In this document: one piece after another, positions 23,101 to 37,404 of the stretch | Layout of the letters: each line of letters opens with the position of its first letter | Numbering within the stretch: position 1 is the first letter of the stretch | Origin: Litoditis marina | Taxonomy: Eukaryota > Nematoda > Chromadorea > Rhabditida > Rhabditidae | Length of the DNA: 64,000 nucleotides | Assembly (NCBI GenBank): GCA_964036275.1 | Contig: OZ038435.1 | Location: 15,713,920 to 15,777,919, forward strand | Direction of reading: 5' to 3' | Translations under genes and position numbers: made by a program | Notes under the pieces: model-generated | Told to the model about the DNA's origin: nothing | The model's input: only the letters and a program-made list of their open reading frames with translations | Database searches by the model: none

Positions 23101-26100
23101 TTACACTCATTTCGGTTTTCCGTGGGACTCCACGGTGATTTGAAAAAATTGATCTACCAACCGTACTATTGTTTTTTGTTGGTTTAATACATCACAAGTA
23201 TCAACATACACATTGAAGAGAACAAAATTATTCTATATCCCATTTCACTGCTAATTTTACACTCATTTCGGTTTTCCGTGGGACTCCACCGTGATTTGAA
23301 AAAACTGACCTACCAACCGTACTATTGTTTTTTGTTGGTTTAATACATCACAAGTATCAACATACACATTGAAGAGAACAAAATTATTCTATATCCCATT
23401 TCACTGCTAATTTTACACTCATTTCGGTTTTCCGTGGGACTCCACGGTGATTTGAAAAAATTGATCTACCAACCGTACTATTGTTTTTTGTTGGTTTAAT
23501 ACATCACAAGTATCAACATACACATTGAAGAGAACAAAATTATTCTATATCCCATTTCACTGCTAATTTTACACTCATTTCGGTTTTCCGTGGGACTCCA
23601 CCGTGATTTGAAAAAACTGACCTACCAACCGTACTATTGTTTTTTGTTGGTTTAATACATCACAAGTATCAACATACACATTGAAGAGAACAAAATTATT
23701 CTATATCCCATTTCACTGCTAATTTTACACTCATTTTGGTTTTCCGTGGGACTTCACGGGGATTTGAAGCAATTGATCTACCAACCGCACTCTGGGTTTT
23801 TGTTGCTTCAATACGTCACGAGTATGAACATATACATTAAAGAGAACAGAGTTATTCTATATCCATTTCACTGCAAATTTTACACCTATTTTGGTTTTCC
23901 GTGGGACTCCACGGGGATTTGAAACAAATGATCTACCAACCGCACTATGGTTTTTTGTTGGTTCAATACATCACAAGTATCAACATACACATTGAAGAGA
24001 ACAAAATTATTCTATATCCCATTTCACCGCTAATTTTACACTCATTTTGGTTTTCCGTGGGACTTCACGGGGATTTGAAGCAATTGATCTACCAACCGCA
24101 CTCTGGGTTTTTGTTGCTTCAATACGTCACGAGTATGAACATATACATTAAAGAGAACAGAGTTATTCTATATCCATTTCACTGCAAATTTTACACCTAT
24201 TTTGGTTTTCCGTGGGACTCCACGGGGATTTGAAACAAATGATCTACCAACCGCACTATGGTTTTTTGTTGCTTCAATACGTCACGAGTATGAACATATA
24301 CGTTGAAGAAAACAATATTATTCTATATCCCATTTCACTGCAAATTTTACACTCATTTTGGTTTTCCGTGGGACTCCACGGGGATTTGAAACAAATGATC
24401 TACCAACCGCACTATGGTTTTTTGTTGGTTTAATACATCACAAGTATCAACATACACATTGAAGAGAACAAAATTATTCTATATCCCATTTCACCGCTAA
24501 TTTTACACTCATTTTGGTTTTCCGTGGGACTTCACGGGGATTTGAAGCAATTGATCTACCAACCGCACTCTGGGTTTTTGTTGCTTCAATACGTCACGAG
24601 TATGAACATATACATTAAAGAGAACAGAGTTATTCTATATCCATTTCACTGCAAATTTTACACCTATTTTGGTTTTCCGTGGGACTCCACGGGGATTTGA
24701 AACAAATGATCTACCAACCGCACTATGGTTTTTTGTTGGTTCAATACATCACAAGTATCAACATACACATTGAAGAGAACAAAATTATTCTATATCCCAT
24801 TTCACCGCTAATTTTACACTCATTTTGGTTTTCCGTGGGACTTCACGGGGATTTGAAGCAATTGATCTACCAACCGCACTCTGGGTTTTTGTTGCTTCAA
24901 TACGTCACGAGTATGAACATATACATTAAAGAGAACAGAGTTATTCTATATCCATTTCACTGCAAATTTTACACCTATTTTGGTTTTCCGTGGGACTCCA
25001 CGGGGATTTGAAACAAATGATCTACCAACCGCACTATGGTTTTTTGTTGGTTCAATACATCACAAGTATCAACATACACATTGAAGAGAACAAAATTATT
25101 CTATATCCCATTTCACCGCTAATTTTACACTCATTTTGGTTTTCCGTGGGACTTCACGGGGATTTGAAGCAATTGATCTACCAACCGCACTCTGGGTTTT
25201 TGTTGCTTCAATACGTCACGAGTATGAACATATACATTAAAGAGAACAGAGTTATTCTATATCCATTTCACTGCAAATTTTACACCTATTTTGGTTTTCC
25301 GTGGGACTCCACGGGGATTTGAAACAATTGATCTACCAACCGCACTATGGTTTTTTGTTGCTTCAATACGTCACGAGTATGAACATATACATTAAAGATA
25401 ACAAAATTATTCTATATCCCATTTCACCGCTAATTTTACACTCATTTTGGTTTTCCGTGAGACTCCACCGTGATTTGAAAAAAATGATCTACCAACCGTA
25501 CTATTGTTTTTTGTTGCTTCAATACGTCACGAGTATGAACATATACATTGAAGAAAACAAAATTATTCTATATCCCATTTCACTGCTAATTTTACACTCA
25601 TTTCGGTTTTCCGTGGGACTCCACCGTGATTTGAAAAAACTGACCTACCAACCGTACTATTGTTTTTTGTTGGTTTAATACATCACAAGTATCAACATAC
25701 ACATTGAAGAGAACAAAATTATTCTATATCCCATTTCACTGCTAATTTTACACTCATTTCGGTTTTCCGTGGGACTCCACGGTGATTTGAAAAAATTGAT
25801 CTACCAACCGTACTATTGTTTTTTGTTGGTTTAATACATCACAAGTATCAACATACACATTGAAGAGAACAAAATTATTCTATATCCCATTTCACTGCTA
25901 ATTTTACACTCATTTCGGTTTTCCGTGGGACTCCACCGTGATTTGAAAAAACTGACCTACCAACCGTACTATTGTTTTTTGTTGGTTTAATACATCACAA
26001 GTATCAACATACACATTGAAGAGAACAAAATTATTCTATATCCCATTTCACTGCTAATTTTACACTCATTTCGGTTTTCCGTGGGACTCCACGGTGATTT

Positions 26101-29100
26101 GAAAAAATTGATCTACCAACCGTACTATTGTTTTTTGTTGGTTTAATACATCACAAGTATCAACATACACATTGAAGAGAACAAAATTATTCTATATCCC
26201 ATTTCACTGCTAATTTTACACTCATTTCGGTTTTCCGTGGGACTCCACCGTGATTTGAAAAAACTGACCTACCAACCGTACTATTGTTTTTTGTTGGTTT
26301 AATACATCACAAGTATCAACATACACATTGAAGAGAACAAAATTATTCTATATCCCATTTCACTGCAAATTTTACACCTATTTTGGTTTTCCGTGGGACT
26401 CCACGGGGATTTGAAAAAAAAAGGTCTACCAACCGCACTATGGTTTTTTGTTGGTTTAATACATCACAAGTATCAACATACACATTGAAGAGAACAAAAT
26501 TATTCTATATCCCATTTCACTGCTAATTTTACACTCATTTTGGTTTTCCGTGGGACTCCACCGTGATTTGAAAAAACTGACCTACCAACCGTACTATTGT
26601 TTTTTGTTGGTTTAATACATCACAAGTATCAACATACACATTGAAGAGAACAAAATTATTCTATATCCCATTTCACTGCAAATTTTACACCTATTTTGGT
26701 TTTCCGTGGGACTCCACGGGGATTTGAAACAAATGATCTACCAACCGCACTATGGTTTTTTGTTGCTTCAATACGTCACGAGTATGAACATATACGTTGA
26801 AGAAAACAATATTATTCTATATCCCATTTCACTGCAAATTTTACACTCATTTTGGTTTTCCGTGGGACTCCACGGGGATTTGAAACAAATGATCTACCAA
26901 CCGCACTATGGTTTTTTGTTGGTTTAATACATCACAAGTATCAACATACACATTGAAGAGAACAAAATTATTCTATATCCCATTTCACCGCTAATTTTAC
27001 ACTCATTTTGGTTTTCCGTGGGACTTCACGGGGATTTGAAGCAATTGATCTACCAACCGCACTCTGGGTTTTTGTTGCTTCAATACGTCACGAGTATGAA
27101 CATATACATTAAAGAGAACAGAGTTATTCTATATCCATTTCACTGCAAATTTTACACCTATTTTGGTTTTCCGTGGGACTCCACGGGGATTTGAAACAAA
27201 TGATCTACCAACCGCACTATGGTTTTTTGTTGGTTCAATACATCACAAGTATCAACATACACATTGAAGAGAACAAAATTATTCTATATCCCATTTCACC
27301 GCTAATTTTACACTCATTTTGGTTTTCCGTGGGACTTCACGGGGATTTGAAGCAATTGATCTACCAACCGCACTCTGGGTTTTTGTTGCTTCAATACGTC
27401 ACGAGTATGAACATATACATTAAAGAGAACAGAGTTATTCTATATCCATTTCACTGCAAATTTTACACCTATTTTGGTTTTCCGTGGGACTCCACGGGGA
27501 TTTGAAACAAATGATCTACCAACCGCACTATGGTTTTTTGTTGGTTCAATACATCACAAGTATCAACATACACATTGAAGAGAACAAAATTATTCTATAT
27601 CCCATTTCACCGCTAATTTTACACTCATTTTGGTTTTCCGTGGGACTTCACGGGGATTTGAAGCAATTGATCTACCAACCGCACTCTGGGTTTTTGTTGC
27701 TTCAATACGTCACGAGTATGAACATATACATTAAAGAGAACAGAGTTATTCTATATCCATTTCACTGCAAATTTTACACCTATTTTGGTTTTCCGTGGGA
27801 CTCCACGGGGATTTGAAACAATTGATCTACCAACCGCACTATGGTTTTTTGTTGCTTCAATACGTCACGAGTATGAACATATACATTAAAGATAACAAAA
27901 TTATTCTATATCCCATTTCACCGCTAATTTTACACTCATTTTGGTTTTCCGTGAGACTCCACCGTGATTTGAAAAAAATGATCTACCAACCGTACTATTG
28001 TTTTTTGTTGCTTCAATACGTCACGAGTATGAACATATACATTGAAGAAAACAAAATTATTCTATATCCCATTTCACTGCTAATTTTACACTCATTTCGG
28101 TTTTCCGTGGGACTCCACCGTGATTTGAAAAAACTGACCTACCAACCGTACTATTGTTTTTTGTTGGTTTAATACATCACAAGTATCAACATACACATTG
28201 AAGAGAACAAAATTATTCTATATCCCATTTCACTGCTAATTTTACACTCATTTCGGTTTTCCGTGGGACTCCACGGTGATTTGAAAAAATTGATCTACCA
28301 ACCGTACTATTGTTTTTTGTTGGTTTAATACATCACAAGTATCAACATACACATTGAAGAGAACAAAATTATTCTATATCCCATTTCACTGCTAATTTTA
28401 CACTCATTTCGGTTTTCCGTGGGACTCCACCGTGATTTGAAAAAACTGACCTACCAACCGTACTATTGTTTTTTGTTGGTTTAATACATCACAAGTATCA
28501 ACATACACATTGAAGAGAACAAAATTATTCTATATCCCATTTCACTGCTAATTTTACACTCATTTCGGTTTTCCGTGGGACTCCACGGTGATTTGAAAAA
28601 ATTGATCTACCAACCGTACTATTGTTTTTTGTTGGTTTAATACATCACAAGTATCAACATACACATTGAAGAGAACAAAATTATTCTATATCCCATTTCA
28701 CTGCTAATTTTACACTCATTTCGGTTTTCCGTGGGACTCCACCGTGATTTGAAAAAACTGACCTACCAACCGTACTATTGTTTTTTGTTGGTTTAATACA
28801 TCACAAGTATCAACATACACATTGAAGAGAACAAAATTATTCTATATCCCATTTCACTGCAAATTTTACACCTATTTTGGTTTTCCGTGGGACTCCACGG
28901 GGATTTGAAAAAAAAAGGTCTACCAACCGCACTATGGTTTTTTGTTGGTTTAATACATCACAAGTATCAACATACACATTGAAGAGAACAAAATTATTCT
29001 ATATCCCATTTCACTGCTAATTTTACACTCATTTTGGTTTTCCGTGGGACTCCACCGTGATTTGAAAAAACTGACCTACCAACCGTACTATTGTTTTTTG

Positions 29101-30716
29101 TTGGTTTAATACATCACAAGTATCAACATACACATTGAAGAGAACAAAATTATTCTATATCCCATTTCACTGCTAATTTTACACTCATTTTGGTTTTCCG
29201 TGGGACTCCACGGTGATTTGAAACAAATGATCTACCAACCGCACTATGGTTTTTTGTTGGTTTAATACATCACAAGTACCAACATACACATTGAAGAGAA
29301 CAAAATTATTCTATGTCCCATTTCACTGCTAATTTTACACTCATTTTGGTTTTCCGTGGGACTCCACGGTGATTTGAAAAAATTGATCTACCAACCGTAC
29401 TATTGTTTTTTGTTGCTTCAATACGTCACGAGTACGAACATACACATTGAAGAGAACAAAATTATTCTATGTCCCATTTCACTGCTAATTTTACACTCAT
29501 TTCGGTTTTCCGTGGGACTCCACCGTGATTTGAAAAAACTGACCTACCAAACGTACTATTGTTTTTTGCTGGTTTAATACATCACAAGTATCAACATACA
29601 CATTGAAGAGAACAAAATTATTCTATATCCCATTTTACTGCTAATTTTTCACCCATTTCGGTTTTTCGTGGGACTCCACCGTGATTTGAAAAAACTGACC
29701 TACCAACCGTACTATTGTTTTTTGTTGGTTTAATACATCACAAGTATCAACATACACATTGAAGAGAACAAAATTATTCTATATCCCATTTTACTGCTAA
29801 TGTTTCACCCATTTCGGTTTTTCGTGGGACTCCACGGTGATTTGAAAAAAATTGATCTACCAACCGTACTATTGTTTTTTGCTGGTTTAATACATCACAA
29901 GTATCAACATACACATTGAAGAGAACAAAATTATTCTATATCCCATTTTACTGCTAATTTTTCACCCATTTCGGTTTTTCGTGGGACTCCACGGTGATTT
30001 GAAAAAATTGATCTACCAACCGCACTATGGTTTTTTGTTGCTTCAATACGTCACAAGTATGAACATATACATTAAAGATAACAAAATTATTCTATATCCC
30101 ATTTTACTGCTAATTTTACACTCATTTTGGTTTTCCGTGGGACTCCACGGTGATTTGAAACAAATGATCTACCAATCGTACTATTGCTTTTTGTTGCTCC
30201 AATACGTCAGGAGTATAAACATATACATTAAAGAGAACAAAATTATTCTATATCCCATTTTACTGCTAATTCTACACTCATTTTGGTTTTCCGTGGGACT
30301 CCACGGTGATTTGAAAAAATTGATCTACCAACCGCACTATGGTTTTTTGTTGCTTCAATACGTCACGAGTATGAACATATACATTAAAGATAACAGAGTT
30401 ATTCTATATCCCATTTTACTGCTGATTTTACACTCATTTTGGTTTTCCGTGGGACTCCACGGTGATTTGAAAAAATTGATCTACCAACCGCACTCTGGTT
30501 TTTTGTTGCTTCAATATGTCACGAGTATGAACATATACATTAAAGATAACAGAGTTATTCTATATCCCATTTTACTGCTGATTTTACACTCATTTTGGTT
30601 TTCCGTGGGACTCCACGGGGATTTGAAGCAATTGATCTACCAACCGCACTATGGTTTTTTGTTGCTTCAATATGTCACGAGTATAAACATATACATTAAA
30701 GAGAACAGAGTTATTC
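17181..30716 (+). repeat. Satellite array B (about 87 monomers)
   Basis: Same 156-bp family and orientation as array A. It opens at 17181 with about eight regular monomers (FWFSVGLHGDLK followed by QMIYQPHY) that keep one frame open for 452 codons up to a TAA at 18514-18516. It then repeats the 311-bp dimer organisation of array A. The portion from about 27170 to 30716 matches 6157-9703 at offset 21,013 with almost no change (for example a T at 27826 where 6813 has C). Further left the offset becomes 20,857, exactly one monomer less. Confidence 0.97.
18520..29160 (+). repeat. Higher-order repeats in array B
   Basis: 311-bp dimers start at 18762, 19073, 20943, 21254, 22032, 22343, 23901, 24679, 24990, 27173 and 27484. 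The closing three-monomer motif recurs at 19384, 22654, 25301 and 27795 (spacings 3270, 2647 and 2494 bp). Between closings lie varying numbers of CCACGGTG and CCACCGTG monomers in partial alternation, and the A-run variant near 26415 and 28910. Different spacings show expansion and contraction by whole monomers. Confidence 0.88.
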
Positions 30717-31746
30717 TCATATAGTTACACAACCACACACAATTCACACGAACCGTAGAAGGAACCAAGATGAGTAGATATATACCTCAGCCTCCGACTA
30801 TAACCGCATCGTCGAGATTCGGAGGCGAAACACTGCACTAATTTAACCAGAAACACTCTACTTATCCCACTTTAACAACATGACTTCTTCTTTTTCTTTC
30901 ATTTCAACTAAGAATATATCAACATTGTGTAATGCAATTTACCTTTTTTTCATACAGCTATTATCTCAACATATTGCTTGTTTTCTGATACGTGGGTGAG
31001 CTTTGTTACCAGCTAATACAGTGTACGTACGTCGTAAATACACCGTATTATTGCGCTGTTGCAGTTTTTTTTTGCGTTCTGTAGTACAATTTGTGTTTTT
31101 TCATGAATATAGTTAACATACAGTGTGTATTGTGGCACCAGAGTAACTAAATTTCGGAACTGCTCACCATCAAAAAACGAGATGGTTACAATCCGGTCTT
31201 TTTGGGACTTTATTTGTGAAATGAACCTATTAATATTGAAGTGAAAAAAGATCGGAAATAATGTCTGTCTAGGAAAAACTGTCGTTTTGTTCGATTTGGG
31301 AAGACCAGGCTGTTTGTGTTTGCTCGTTTTTCGGATGCAACTCGGTCACCGGCGTACTTTATGTGAGTTTTTGGATATGAAGTTTCTCTGTTTAAAGGGA
31401 TTATGTGGACCAATCCCGTGTCAACGGTCCTTTAAACTGCAATTAAAATATGTATTGAGGTGTAAAGGACTGAAGCGTTGCGATTGGACCACATAGTCGT
31501 GCTTCTTTAATTTATGTTCATTTTCTCGAATATAGGGCGGATCGAGTGGGTTATCTGCGCATGGGAACCTCATCGGCGCGTATCTTCTACCTCACTTTAT
31601 ATTGGGATACTATTGGAAAGAATGACAGGAAAAGGGAGAGAGAGAGGACTAGAGAGAGAAAGAGAAGAGAGAGTTGATAAGATACTTTTCACGTGAGCCC
31701 AACAAAGTTTTGGTGAAGTTTGTGAAAGTCTTCACGTATTGTTTAG
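30717..31746. other. Non-coding flank between array B and TMa exon 3 (copy 2)
   Basis: Duplicate of 9704-10733, with the palindromic element at 31391-31511 and GA-rich run at 31630-31673. No exon seen. Confidence 0.6.
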
Positions 31747-34700
31747 GAGACGCTGATTGAGTCACTTTTCTTCGAAGGAAAAGTCAAAGGTTACGATTAT
31801 TCCCTTTCTACGTGAGTGTATATGGTGCCCGTCATTCCTACTGAGTTCCTTACAGTACACATTCAAAATTACCTATGACTATTTTTTAATGCAAACTCAA
31901 GGATTGTCGAAAATGTTGTAGAATACCTTTTTGTAAAGGGAATCAGAATCGAATTCGAAAGTACTTTGATGTCAAACTTGCAGAGTTTGCAGTATTAAAG
32001 GTGCAGAAAATACTACCGAAAATTTGAGAGAATCCGAAAACGTCAGCATACCAAATGTTGACCTGGAATTTTGGACATGTAGAGGGTTGTAAATAGATAG
32101 AACCGACTGTACTATACCAAACCAAAAATATACATTGCACATTGGTTTAGCCCGCTGGTTTTGTATAATTTGATCCCGTCGGTCGAACTCCTGGAAACAT
32201 TAGATTCTTCACATTCTAGAATTTCACCTCATTCAAGTTCAATTCTAGTCATTTCCATTGTAATAATAGAACTCAACTTTCAGCTATATTGAACCCACTT
32301 CCATGAAAAAGCGAACATGGGTTGATCATATGCTGAAAAAGGTCCGTAACTACTATATACAAAGAGGTGAGTGAAATTAACAGGTACGCACAGAGCGTTT
32401 TGTGCACGTGTAGTTCAAGCGAAATTCACGACGTTGTGCTCCATGTTTATTTAATTTTGATTCATTGAGATTAACCTCTGGTTCATTGTTGCCGAACCAA
32501 ACTCAAACCGATTCAACCCAAACTCCCAAACCAATTCATTCGATGCATAACCAAACCGCCACGAAATCGAACCAAACCAAATGAATTACTTGCACATATT
32601 TGGCTCATATCATTGTTTGCCCAAACTCGGTTTGCCCCGGGGACCAACCATCTGGTTGAGTCGGTTTGATTTTGGTTCAGGATCCGTGAGTCGGGGAACA
32701 ATATTATGTTCTCCTTCAGTGGCCGTATGCACCAATGTTTTTGGTAGTGTTCGTGGTAACGTGGAATAGTGGAACGTTCTTGATGGAAACGCTTTGTTAT
32801 GCACGAATCGATGTGAACGTTTCCATTGTTGCAGAAGTTCTGAAATTATTACCGAATAAATTTTCCAATAAAAGAGGTTCATTTCTATTCAGCCTTTTTT
32901 CAGCAAGAGACGCCCCGTCATCCACACATCTCATCGATGTAAAAAGTGTCAATAGGCATCGCGACCTAACTCCGTGGTACGTTTAGGGGTTTAGGACCCC
33001 GACAACTTCTTGCCAATTAGCAAGCCAGCGGCGAGAGAGTGTGCAGGTCAGAGAGACGTAGACTCTCTCAGTCCGTCCGCGGCCTCATTGACTCTCTTGC
33101 TTTTGTAGCTTGCAAATCGCAGACAATTATATTTGTCGGTTGGAAAAAGTCGAGGTGTACGGTATAACTCAAGTTCTGCTGTGTGAGAACACATGTATAC
33201 GATTAGTCCACAACGTTCACATAGGTTCGGTTAGAAATTCGGTTACCGTCCGCGCCTCCTGAACTTTTGGACCCGGTTCAAGTCTCACATGAGGCGGATA
33301 TTTTTTTAAGTTCGGCTCGCACTATAAACCATATATCTATCACATCTTGCGCAAGCGCAGAAATCCTACCGAGACTCCTACAGTACTCATCTCTAATACA
33401 GGGAGTGGCAAACCCTGTTATAGTCAGATTCCGATACATGGTACGATTAGCGACCGAAAAGTGACGGGAGAAAACTATACAAGCGACGAGAGGAGAACAC
33501 TGTTGGTCAATTGCACAGTCACGTGAAACTTGTTGTATAGTATTCAAGGTTTTTCTGTACAAGCTTCCATTTCAGGCTTTTCCCCTCCGAAACCAGGGTA
33601 ATGGAGCTAAAACAGCGAGCCAACCAGCCTGCCCCAACTTCCACTTCTACGACTACCTATACTGAAATCCCAATAACATTGGCGAAAAAGAAAGAAGAAG
33701 TCCTACAAAATTCGCCAGATTTCTGGACGAAAGCTTCTTTCGCCATGAATTTGGCGCTATTTCTCATCATAGTTGCTATCCTGGTGTTTTTCGTGGTCGC
33801 CATCATTTGTTACCGCAATAAAGGCAAAAGAACTTCGGAAGCCGGAAGGGTCAGTTGCTAGAGAATCTTCGTTGTAGTTTGAACTCGTCAAGTAATAGTT
33901 TGATCTCAAGTTGGGGGAAAAAATTGTAGAAGTTGCAAGACTCAGTTGCCAGTAAAACGTATAGGAGGGACTCAATCTTTGTTGTATAGTAAGTGCCAAA
34001 TTTTTAAATTTCTGTCTCTCGCCGGAATCGAACCTGCGAGCAAAAGATTCGTAGCAGGGCGCGAACCACTGCGCTATTAGAGCGCATCTAACAACGGCAA
34101 GCTTCGGAACAGACGACATGTGTGCGCACACAGCGAAAAGTGAGATATACAGTACCCTCCCGCCTTTCTGTTGGCAACGACTATAGCCACCGCGTAACTT
34201 TCGAGTACAAACTAAAAGCAGCAGGGATCAAACTAAAGAGTACATTAGAGACACAGCGGAATCAAGCAACATAACTTTCTTACAAATAGTGAACTCAATA
34301 GGGCGACGGTAGACGTGTTCAACATTGTTGAATCGTCTTCATTTGACAATATGTGCTCCGCGGTAGATAGAAGATGAAGATTACAATTTATCACTTTCAA
34401 TATTTTGAATGTCGAACCTGCTGAAAATCAAAAGATTTCCGCGACAAATTCTCCTTCAAAAAGTTCGCTTTTTTGAAGGATTTCCGATATTTTTCGAAAG
34501 TACTCGAAAAGTAAAAAAAAAAGCATTTTCAGCCTACCACTAACTCGGCCGTTGTCAATAACGCCCAAGCTCAGAGCCCGGAAAACTTTCCGTCCAGTCC
34601 GCACAACGGTCAAACGGTCACTCCACCAGCAGAAATTGACCCGTTCACCGGGCAATTTCCGGCCGGTGCGAAAAACCGACTGGAACCGGGTACTTCGGCG

Positions 34701-34760
34701 CCCAACAAAGGGCAGGGAATGGGCAAAAGCGCCAAGGATCCACCCTCTCTCTATGCGTAG
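31747..34760 (+). CDS. TMa copy 2: exons 3-7 only
   Basis: Exons by offset from copy 1: 31747-31811, 32284-32366, 33402-33522, 33576-33849, 34533-34760. No sequence difference from copy 1 was noticed in these exons. The signal-peptide exons are absent, and here they cannot simply be outside the window: array B and then U1 lie immediately upstream, so this copy either lacks a native start or is a fragment. The longest plain open frame within exon 6 starts at the ATG at 33601 and alone would give a short protein with the membrane helix. Introns as in copy 1, including the tRNA-derived repeat at 34015-34085 and repeat fragments in the 1-kb intron 32367-33401. Confidence 0.62.
34015..34085 (-). 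repeat. tRNA-derived repeat, copy in U2
   Basis: Identical to 13002-13072: A box TAGCGCAGTGG and B box GGTTCGATTCC on the minus strand, no convincing anticodon arm. Confidence 0.6.
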
Positions 34761-35599
34761 ATGATAACATTATTCAGTTTTATGAAGTGTACTGCAGCAT
34801 TTCTACAAATCATTCTGTGAAAGCTCTGTACATTGAAATTTTGCCACTCAAACCTCATTAACATGGATAAGAAAATGCGGAGAACAAAAACCCAGAAAAA
34901 CATTATTTTTAGGTGGACCATGTCGAATCAGGCCGGACTAAAAAATCAAGTTTTGTCAATTGAAATTTCGAACGATAATAATAGGAGTACTTCCAAATAT
35001 TTTTGTTTGATCGCGTGCCAACTTATTTTTTGAGCAGGAATATTGGGGTTTTGAGCAGGTTCCTGCAAACTAAATGCTTCCGAAAAAAATGGAAGAGTTA
35101 TCAAACATGTGGAAAGCCGATTTAGCAATCGCGGTCTTCGTTCATGTTTGAACAGACAGGAAATGTCTGGAAACCTGACGGTAAATAAGGTTTTCCGTAC
35201 TCTGAAACTCGTTTTCAAAGTAGTTTTCCGTACTCTGAAACTCGTTTTCAAAGTAGTTTTCCGTACTCGAAAACCGGAAAACGTGAGTCTGTTTTCGTGC
35301 TTCAAGCTGCTTTTCTATTATACCCGTTCTGTAGTATTCAAACTAAAAACAGAGCAGGATCGAGCAACATACACCCTATTAGGATTATTTTGAAAAAGCG
35401 AACCCTAGTCTTTGTCTGAGCTGTACAAATTGCCGAGTATTAAACAATATACCTTTTTTACTATTTTTCTGCAGTAATTCAGTTTTCTATTTTATAAAGT
35501 CTTCATCAACACAACAGCAGTACTTGTAATACTTTATGACAATCTCTTTGTCATTATCATTTACAAAAAGGGTTTGTTTCGGTGTGAATTGTCGTTCCG
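34761..35599. other. Intergenic region between TMa and TMb (copy 2)
   Basis: Duplicate of 13748-14586, with the 33-bp tandem repeat at 35191-35269. No supported gene. Confidence 0.5.
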
Positions 35600-36441
35600 T
35601 TATCCCTTCGACGGACTTTTTGCGCTGACGCCAGAATCAGCCGGGCTCTGAACAGAGGGAGAAGTCGTGTTTCGCCCCTTTGAGACTCCAAAGTAGTCCG
35701 CACTCGGGGTGGTACTGGGGTTGTTGTATTCTGAACCGCCGTCCTAAAAAAGTTGGTTAGAAAAACGTCGAGTTTATAAGTACATTTGGTTTTTCTCATC
35801 AGTATTATAGTGTATTAAGTTCATCGTTTAGTTCATCATTTTCAGAAGACTCCAAGTTCCAATGTTTTCTTGTAAATATACTAAATTAAACTAGTTGCAA
35901 TTACAATTACCATATGTCAATTGCTGCCATAGCGTTTTGAACAAACTCGATAGCTCTGAAGTGGTGATTCCGAAGTAAATGTTCTACAAGAGGTAAAAGA
36001 AGCAAATACAATACATTTCAAACTCATTCAAACTCCAGCTGTCGTTGTCGAGGCAAAAGTATCGCAATCAATGAAAAACTCAAACTTCAACGAAAGAGAT
36101 TAGAACCAACCATTGTCGACGTCATAACTGACGTTTTCTTCGTTTTTGCCGCCTGTTTCTTCTTTTGTCGTTTTTTGAGATAAAAGACTCCGGCCACAAT
36201 GAGTCCGATCAACGCGAGCACAGTGAGAGCCAGAAAAACGTTGATAGCCAGCGACATTTTGGCCACTCCGTTGTCAGAATCCTCCTTGTCCTCCACTTTT
36301 CCAGCGTCCTTCGACGCCTTCGCAGAGGGCTTCTGAGTCGTCGTCGTATTCAAAGTCGTCGTTGCAGGTACCATTGTGGTGGAGGGAACCCGGTTGCCTT
36401 CCGCGATCAGCTCGTTTTTTCTCGTTTCATCGGGAAACAGC
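35600..36441 (-). CDS. TMb copy 2: two terminal exons
   Basis: Exons 36441-36111 and 35743-35600, same as copy 1. Encodes LFPDETR, Thr-rich stalk, one membrane helix, the KKRQKKK stop-transfer and the Ser/Pro-rich tail. Upstream exons were not identified. Downstream, it converges with TMa copy 2 across about 840 bp. Confidence 0.6.
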
Positions 36442-37404
36442 CTGAAAATAGAATATAGGAACTTGATTAAAGCAATTAAGAAGACTTCATACGTAATCAA
36501 GAAATATGGCGCATGTGTTGAACCTTGAGATAATAAATGTTTCTTGAATTCAAAAACTAAATAGACACTATGACTATAACTGTGCATCCAAATTTCCGCT
36601 GTACAGAAAGTTGGTTGTTGAAACTCTATAAAGTAAATTAAAAACTAACTACGGAAACAACAAAAAGCCATCGAGTATTTCTGGGTCAAAAACAATTTAC
36701 CAAGACTAATTGTCGATAACCAGTCCCTTTTGCTACGCCGCCTTCTTTGATTTACGCGATTTATGTAATAAAACAAGTTCTATTATGAGAAAAAATCAAA
36801 TTATATAATTTTGCCGGAAAACTGGTTAATTGTGCTCAAGGACGTATGTACTGATGAAAATCAGTGTTCAAAACACTATATTTGACTTTTGGACGTTTTT
36901 TGGTCGATGTTTTTGCCACGCGTTCTAGCTGGGAACGCAAATTCGTGGGACTCCACGGAATTCCGTGGAAGTCCACGGGCTTAACCATTGGAAAAGGGGC
37001 GGGGCTTATATTTTGTATTGGTTGCTAACCAGAGAGAAACTGCTCCCCTCAAAAAAACGGAAAGGGCTAAAAATTTCAGGGTACGTTGGGATTGGTTTAA
37101 GAATACTATTAGAGGTGATCCTACATACTAATAAATTTTTTAAAGTTTAAAACTTTATTATATTTTTTTAACACTTTATTTCCAAAAAAATCTGGATTTA
37201 GCTGAAAACTACAAAATGTACTCGGATTTCGTCGAGAAGAGTATTAGTGGGCTTATAACGATTGATGTATTTGTTTTTAGTTATCTGATGTCATTCATTA
37301 CTTTTCAGTACAGCCAGACGACGAACCTTGTTTTGTGCACAGAAACTCGGACGTGAATAGTGTGTTGAAGCCATTTGAACTTTTAACAAATCATTGGAGG
37401 TTTA
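36442..37404. other. Region upstream of the TMb terminal exons (copy 2)
   Basis: Duplicate of 15429-16391, including the near-palindrome at 36944-36978. No firm exon. Confidence 0.45.
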